Below are positions 57,780 to 64,000 of a DNA stretch of 64,000 bases, piece by piece. A model generated the notes under the pieces. That model searched no databases, was not told where the DNA came from, and worked only from the letters and a program-made list of their open reading frames with translations. A program made the position numbers and the translations under genes. The DNA lies in assembly GCF_030651185.1 (NCBI RefSeq), contig NZ_JAUSCJ010000013.1, forward strand, positions 1 through 64,000, in the 5' to 3' direction. Origin of the DNA: Phenylobacterium sp. GTDB lineage: Bacteria > Pseudomonadota > Alphaproteobacteria > Caulobacterales > Caulobacteraceae. Position 1 is the first letter of the stretch. Every line of letters begins with the position of its first letter.

Positions 57780-59882
57780 CTAGAAGCTGTATGTGACGCC
57801 CGCGCGAACCGTGCGGCCCGGCAGGGGGGCGATGTCCTTCAGGAACGAGGCGTGCTCGCGCGCCGGCTCGTTGGTCAGGTTGCGGCCATCAAGGAAGATC
57901 CTGAAGTCCTGATCGGCCAGCGGCCGGTAGGAGACCCGGGCGCTCAGCAGGGTATAGGCGTCGGTGGGCAGCTCGAAGGCGCTGAGGCGATCCTGCTCGG
58001 CGACATGGCGGACCTCCACCTGGCCCTCCAGGCGCGGCGCGGTCCACACGACGCGTCCGGTCACGGAATAGGGCGGAATCCGCGCGGGCGGTCCCGCGTC
58101 GGTGCGGCCATGGACGTAGTCGTACGCCCCCTCGAGGGACAGCACGCCATCGCCGTGGCGCCAGACATCGTAGGTTCCCTCCAGCTCGCCACCATAGAAC
58201 AGGGCGTCCGACTGGATGAAACGCACCACCGGCAGTTCGCCGGCCGGATCGAGAACCCCGGCGTCGTCCACGAAGTCGCCGGTGCGCGCCTCATCGATGA
58301 AGCCCGTATAGTCGGCGGTGTAGACGTGGGCCTCGATCTTGCCGTTGGCGCCGGTCCAGCGGAGCGTCGCCTCCAGGGATGTGACCTGTTCAGCGTCCAG
58401 GGTGGGGTCGCCGATCTCATAGGATCCCGTGCCGCCATGCGGGCCATCGGCGAAGAGCTCAAACTCGGTCGGGGCGCGGGCGTTGTGGGCCAGGCTCAGG
58501 CCCAGGAACCAGTCGCTGGCCGGTCGCCAGAAGACCGACACCGAGGCCGAGGCGTTGGTGAAGTCCTGCTTGCCCGAGGCCGCGGCCCAGTTGACGTCAT
58601 ATCCGGCGGCGGCGTCGCTGGTGGGGCGGCCGGTGAGATTGGCGTCCAGGGTGCGGGTGTCGATGCGCAGACCGCCCTCCACCCCCCAGGTGTCGCGGTC
58701 GAGACGCTGGAGGACGAAGGCGCCGACCTCGCTGATCTCGACCCGAGGAATGAAGGCCTCGTCGCCAAGCGCCTCGAAATCGCGCCCCAGGATCTGGAGG
58801 CCCACGGCGCCCTGCCAGCCGTCACGTTCACGCTGAACCAGCTCAAGCCGGCCCTCGGCGCCCTTTGAGAGGAAGGTGGTTCCGACCGCGCCGCCGTCGA
58901 CCGCGATCTCCTGGTGCTCATAGTCGGCATAGCCCACGGAGACACGGGCCTTGTCGAAGGGACCCAGATCCAGCGCCGTCTCCCCGCGGAGGTCGTAGCG
59001 GGTCTGTTTGAGGTCAATATAGACCGGCCCCTCCTCGGGCGGCGGGCCGACCTGAACGATCTGCGCGAAGGGCACGCCATAGCTGGTCTCGGTGCGCTTG
59101 ACCGAGCCGCCGATGAAGCCGCTGTCGCCGATGTACGAGGCGCCGATCCCATAGGCGGTGAGGTCTACGCCGGTATTGTGGACCACCCGGTCGGGCAGAG
59201 CCGTGACGCCGTTGACGGCTTCATACCTGGAAGAGACTGGATTGACCGGCGTGTCGTAGTCGCCGCTCTCACGACGGACCGCGTCCAAGGCCACGACCCA
59301 GGGACCTTTGCCCGCCTTCAGGCCGGCGGAGACCGAGTAGCTGTCGTCCACCGAACCATAGGAGGCGCCGACATGGCCGTCGGCCCCGCCGGTGGCCGGC
59401 GTCGAGGGCACGCGCTCGTCGAGCATATTGACCACCCCGCCGATGGCGGAGCCGCCATAGGCCAGGGTCGAAGGGCCGCGCAGAATCTCGATGCGGGACG
59501 CCTCGCCCGGATCGGAGGCCACGGCGTGGTCGGGAGATAGCGAGCTGGCGTCCACCAGGCCGACCCCGTTCTGCAGGATCATGACCCGCGGGCCTGACAG
59601 GCCGCGGATGATGGGGCGGCTCGCGCCGGGACTGTAGGAGGTGGACCTTATCCCGGGCATGCCGTTCAGCAGGTCGCCAATCCCCACCGGCGGCGCCGTG
59701 GCCAGGTGCTCCTGGGTGATGATGTTGATGTGGGTGGTGGCGCTGTCGAGGGAGACGGCATAGGGCGCGCCGGTGACCACCAGTTCCGATACCGTGGGCG
59801 CGCCAGCCTCGTCGGCCACGGCCTGACCGGCGCAGAGAGCGGACACGCCGACGGCGGCGAGGAGAAGCGTTTTGGCGCGCAT
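57780..59882 (-). CDS. ZnuD-like TonB-dependent receptor (zinc uptake)
   Basis: The 700-residue protein has a signal peptide (MRAKTLLLAAVGVSALCAGQ-AVA), a TonB box VSELVVTGAPY and a plug with the wording of ZnuD-type receptors: GMPGIRSTSYSPGASRPIIR, GLSGPRVMILQNGVGLVDAS, SLSPDHAVASDPGEASRIEI and LRGPSTLAYGGSAIGGVVN. The barrel ends RAGVTYSF. It should bind zinc or a zinc complex at the outer membrane. A perfect Zur-type palindrome lies 35-51 bases upstream of the ATG (59882). The exbB-exbD-tonB genes follow on the same strand. Confidence 0.88.
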   Translation of the reverse strand: MRAKTLLLAAVGVSALCAGQAVADEAGAPTVSELVVTGAPYAVSLDSATTHINIITQEHLATAPPVGIGDLLNGMPGIRSTSYSPGASRPIIRGLSGPRVMILQNGVGLVDASSLSPDHAVASDPGEASRIEILRGPSTLAYGGSAIGGVVNMLDERVPSTPATGGADGHVGASYGSVDDSYSVSAGLKAGKGPWVVALDAVRRESGDYDTPVNPVSSRYEAVNGVTALPDRVVHNTGVDLTAYGIGASYIGDSGFIGGSVKRTETSYGVPFAQIVQVGPPPEEGPVYIDLKQTRYDLRGETALDLGPFDKARVSVGYADYEHQEIAVDGGAVGTTFLSKGAEGRLELVQRERDGWQGAVGLQILGRDFEALGDEAFIPRVEISEVGAFVLQRLDRDTWGVEGGLRIDTRTLDANLTGRPTSDAAAGYDVNWAAASGKQDFTNASASVSVFWRPASDWFLGLSLAHNARAPTEFELFADGPHGGTGSYEIGDPTLDAEQVTSLEATLRWTGANGKIEAHVYTADYTGFIDEARTGDFVDDAGVLDPAGELPVVRFIQSDALFYGGELEGTYDVWRHGDGVLSLEGAYDYVHGRTDAGPPARIPPYSVTGRVVWTAPRLEGQVEVRHVAEQDRLSAFELPTDAYTLLSARVSYRPLADQDFRIFLDGRNLTNEPAREHASFLKDIAPLPGRTVRAGVTYSF

Positions 59883-59916
59883 GCGGAGACCCCTGGAAGC
59901 AATTCCGGAGTCCACT

Positions 59917-59933
59917 ATGTTATATCATAACAT
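59917..59933. promoter_or_regulatory. Zur box
   Basis: ATGTTATATCATAACAT is a perfect inverted repeat (ATGTTAT / ATAACAT around three bases). It matches the zinc-uptake-regulator consensus with core GTTATnnnATAAC and sits 35 bases upstream of the ZnuD-like receptor start, in an AT-rich patch. Zur with zinc should repress the receptor. Confidence 0.82.
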
Positions 59934-60005
59934 CCCTCAAGCGATTTCCGATTAGCGGCGCGAAGAGGTTTGCCGGCGCCGCCAATTTGAGCGGACACCT
60001 TCCCC

Positions 60006-60046
60006 TCAATCGTCATGGCCGGGCTTGTCCCGGCCATGACGATTGA
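60006..60046. repeat. Perfect 18-bp stem palindrome
   Basis: TCAATCGTCATGGCCGGG and its exact reverse complement surround the loop CTTGT. The core CATGGCCGGGCTTGTCCCGG is a common intergenic palindrome in Caulobacterales. There is no T-run. It lies next to the stop of the ribosomal-protection GTPase gene (minus) and upstream of the ZnuD-like gene, and may stabilise or end the message of the former. Confidence 0.8.
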
Positions 60047-60050
60047 TGAA

Positions 60051-61985
60051 TCACCCCCGCCGCGCCACCCGGGTCAGGTAGTCCTTCCGGTTTAGGGGAT
60101 TGTTGTCGGTGCGCGGCCGGGTCGGGATCTCGCCGCGGACCGGGCGGTAGTGATCGAAGGCCGCCTCCAGCACCCCCTCCCCTTGCGTCAGGCCGGGCAG
60201 CTGCTGTTGCAGGTCGTGGACGCGGGCCGCCGGAACTTCGCCCTCGAGCCAGCACGAGGCGCCGCGCATCTCCGGAACGCCGGGCGCCGCCCCAAGCCGG
60301 GCCAGGACCGGAAGCATGGGCCCCAGTGCGTCGGCCGGGATCTCCAGTCCAAAGTGGTGGACCGGCTCGCAGACCTGGACGCCCGCCCGCTTGAGCGCGG
60401 CCATCAGCACAAGGGGCGTAAGGTTGCGATGCTCGGACGGCGTACTTGTGGCCCAGTCCCGGTAGCGGATGCCGTGGGTCATGGTGACCTTGCAATCGGT
60501 CACCCGCCAGCCGTGCAGTCCCTGATCCAGGGTCTCGCGCACGCTCTCCTCCACCGCCTTGTGAAACGAGAGCGGCAGGGACCCGAACTCGACCTCAAGC
60601 TGGAAGTCCACGCCACTGTTCACCGGCGCCGGCTCGACCCTCAGGCCGATGGTGGCGATGAAGGGATAGGGGGCGTGCTCGATGGCCGTCCCCACGCCCA
60701 CCGGTCGCTCCACGCAGATCATGCGGGTCCCGCGGAACGCCGCCTCGACGCCGTAGTCGTGGGCCAGGGTCTCGCCGATCACCTCCTTCTGCACCTCGCC
60801 ATAGAGAGAGACGAACATCTCCTGGCGCACATCATCCTGGCGCAGGTTGATCAGCGGGTCCTGCTCGGCGAGCTGGGCGAGCGCGGCGTGAAGCGCCCGC
60901 CGGTCCTCGGGACGGCGGGGATAGATCACCGTCTCCAGGGTGGGCGGGGCGAAGTGGTGACGGGGGGCGCCATCTCGCCGGTCGCCGATGGCGTCGCCGA
61001 TCTGGATGTCGGCCAGCCCCCACAGCTTGACGATCTGCCCGGCGACGGCGGTTTCCCTGGGGACGGCCGGCCCTCGGTCGAAGACCTGGAGGGCGGTCAG
61101 CTTGGCGCCGCCGTCCTGACCGAACGCCAACCGGTCGCGCACATGCAGGGCGCCGGAGAACAGGCGGGCATAGGCGATCTTCTCCCCGGCCGGGCCACGC
61201 TCCACCTTGAACACCGTACCGGAGACCGGCGCCTCGACGTTGCGCTCGGTGGCGGGCAGCAGGATCGCGATCGCGGCCATCAGGTCATCCACGCCCGCGC
61301 CGGTGATGGCCGAGCCCAGGAAGACGGGATGCGCCCTCCCCTGCCGCGTCTGGCGCCTCAATGCCTTGCGAAGCCGCCCATAGGACAGGCCGCCGCCGTC
61401 GAGATAGGCCGCAAGCAAGGTGTCGTCCTGTTCGGCCAGCCGTTCGCAGAGGCGCTCGGCGTCGGCGGGTCCGAAGGGCGCGAAGGCGGCGTCCCGTTCG
61501 CCGGGCCGCTCGGCTGCGCCCATGGGGACGATAGCTGGGGTCAGGCGCTCGGCGATGGCGGCCAGCACCCGATCAGGGTCCGCGCCCCGGCGGTCGATCT
61601 TGTTGATGAAGATCAGGGTGGGGATGCGCAGGCGTTGCAGGGTCCGCATCAGCACCCGCGTCTGGGCCTGGACGCCCTCCACCGCCGAGATCACCAGCAC
61701 CGCGCCGTCCAGCACGCTGAGCACCCGCTCGACCTCAGCGATGAAGTCGGGGTGGCCAGGCGTGTCGATCAGGTTGACCGCGACATCGCCCACGACGAAG
61801 GAGGCCACCGCCGCCTTGATGGTGATGCCGCGCCGCCGCTCCTGATCCAGGGAGTCGGTCTGGGTGTTTCCGCCATCGACGCTGCCGATCTCGTCGATGA
61901 CACCGGCCGCGTAGAGCAGCCGTTCCGTCAGGCTCGTCTTACCGGCGTCGACATGCGCCAGGATTCCCAAGTTCAAAGTCCGCAT
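60051..61985 (-). CDS. TetM/TetW-family ribosomal protection GTPase
   Basis: The 644-residue EF-G-like protein has all GTPase motifs: G1 AHVDAGKTSL (10-19), G2 RRRGITIKAA, G3 DTPGHPD and G4 NKIDRRGAD. Domain II, then the EF-G III-V-like domains follow (VNSGVDFQLEVEFGSLPLSF, LTPLVLMAALKRAGVQVCEP). The family removes tetracycline from the ribosome; chromosomal members in environmental bacteria may act on other ribosome stresses. Length and domain order are normal. It lies in a core-like context with no mobile element, next to malic enzyme. Confidence 0.85.
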   Translation of the reverse strand: MRTLNLGILAHVDAGKTSLTERLLYAAGVIDEIGSVDGGNTQTDSLDQERRRGITIKAAVASFVVGDVAVNLIDTPGHPDFIAEVERVLSVLDGAVLVISAVEGVQAQTRVLMRTLQRLRIPTLIFINKIDRRGADPDRVLAAIAERLTPAIVPMGAAERPGERDAAFAPFGPADAERLCERLAEQDDTLLAAYLDGGGLSYGRLRKALRRQTRQGRAHPVFLGSAITGAGVDDLMAAIAILLPATERNVEAPVSGTVFKVERGPAGEKIAYARLFSGALHVRDRLAFGQDGGAKLTALQVFDRGPAVPRETAVAGQIVKLWGLADIQIGDAIGDRRDGAPRHHFAPPTLETVIYPRRPEDRRALHAALAQLAEQDPLINLRQDDVRQEMFVSLYGEVQKEVIGETLAHDYGVEAAFRGTRMICVERPVGVGTAIEHAPYPFIATIGLRVEPAPVNSGVDFQLEVEFGSLPLSFHKAVEESVRETLDQGLHGWRVTDCKVTMTHGIRYRDWATSTPSEHRNLTPLVLMAALKRAGVQVCEPVHHFGLEIPADALGPMLPVLARLGAAPGVPEMRGASCWLEGEVPAARVHDLQQQLPGLTQGEGVLEAAFDHYRPVRGEIPTRPRTDNNPLNRKDYLTRVARRG

Positions 61986-62123
61986 TACGCCCCATGTCCT
62001 CTTGAAGGGTCATTCCCGTCTCGATGGTCATGAAGGGTCGGCGCATGGGTCTCTCCTTGGGGCGGCTGCCTCAGAGAACAGTACAGCAGAACCCCGTTAT
62101 GCGGGGCAAACGAAATGTCGGGG

Positions 62124-64000
<1,877 letters not shown>

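Noticed and set aside
60150-62033. Long open frame of 627 codons on the plus strand opposite the ribosomal-protection GTPase
   Set aside because: The minus strand has full GTPase motifs; the plus-strand product is low-complexity and has no family resemblance.

Overview
The window looks like chromosomal DNA of a GC-rich alphaproteobacterium, most likely Caulobacterales and probably Phenylobacterium or a close relative. The reasons are the strongly GC-biased codon use, three TonB-dependent outer membrane receptors with an ExbB-ExbD-TonB set, a short Caulobacter-type flagellin, ECF42/DGPF and LacI regulators typical of oligotrophic Caulobacterales, and a tRNA-His with A73 and no G-1:C73 pair, a known alphaproteobacterial peculiarity. 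The genus is inferred; no rRNA or other decisive marker is present. No prophage, insertion sequence, integrase or CRISPR array was seen.

Layout. 1-5.5 kb is a loosely packed accessory stretch: a small secreted protein, a decayed serine-hydrolase tail, a NUDIX hydrolase, a frameshifted gene tail with its terminator, an APH-like kinase, a HAD phosphatase, a pair of structured inverted repeats, a membrane protein and an intact serine hydrolase divergent from a TetR regulator. 6-13.5 kb holds a DGPF/ECF42 sigma/VOC module, a DUF808 membrane protein, an AraC regulator divergent from a DUF2306 membrane protein with a periplasmic phosphatase-like protein that has lost its catalytic cysteine, and a tightly overlapped three-gene envelope operon in which two exported proteins share a cysteine motif. 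13.5-16.6 kb has GFA, acyl-CoA synthetase and alpha/beta hydrolase genes. 17-21.8 kb is a probable pectin/uronate locus (LacI regulator, PL1 lyase, keto-acid hydratase, hexuronate-type MFS transporter) with two candidate operators.

22-33 kb carries a CYP153-like P450, a TonB receptor, a dienelactone hydrolase, an SDR, glcDEF for glycolate oxidation and an acyl-CoA dehydrogenase. At 33.1 kb lies a 247-residue free-standing catalytic core that resembles glycyl-tRNA synthetase but has no anticodon domain; it is the most unusual gene here. It is followed by a beta-helix protein overlapping a diheme cytochrome, and then by a five-gene thiolase/SnoaL/SDR/DUF1295 operon. 40-43 kb has a carotenoid-oxygenase gene and flagellin.

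43-54 kb appears to be one regulon. A LacI regulator (46.7-47.8 kb) is flanked by a CapA-like/DMT/MmgE-PrpD operon and by a TonB receptor with tannase-like and alpha/beta hydrolase genes, and matching operators lie in front of both arms. 54-60 kb contains tRNA-His, a membrane LytTR regulator, exbB-exbD-tonB and a ZnuD-like TonB receptor preceded by a perfect Zur-type palindrome. 60-64 kb ends with a TetM-family ribosomal-protection GTPase and the C-terminal part of NADP-dependent malic enzyme, which runs off the window.
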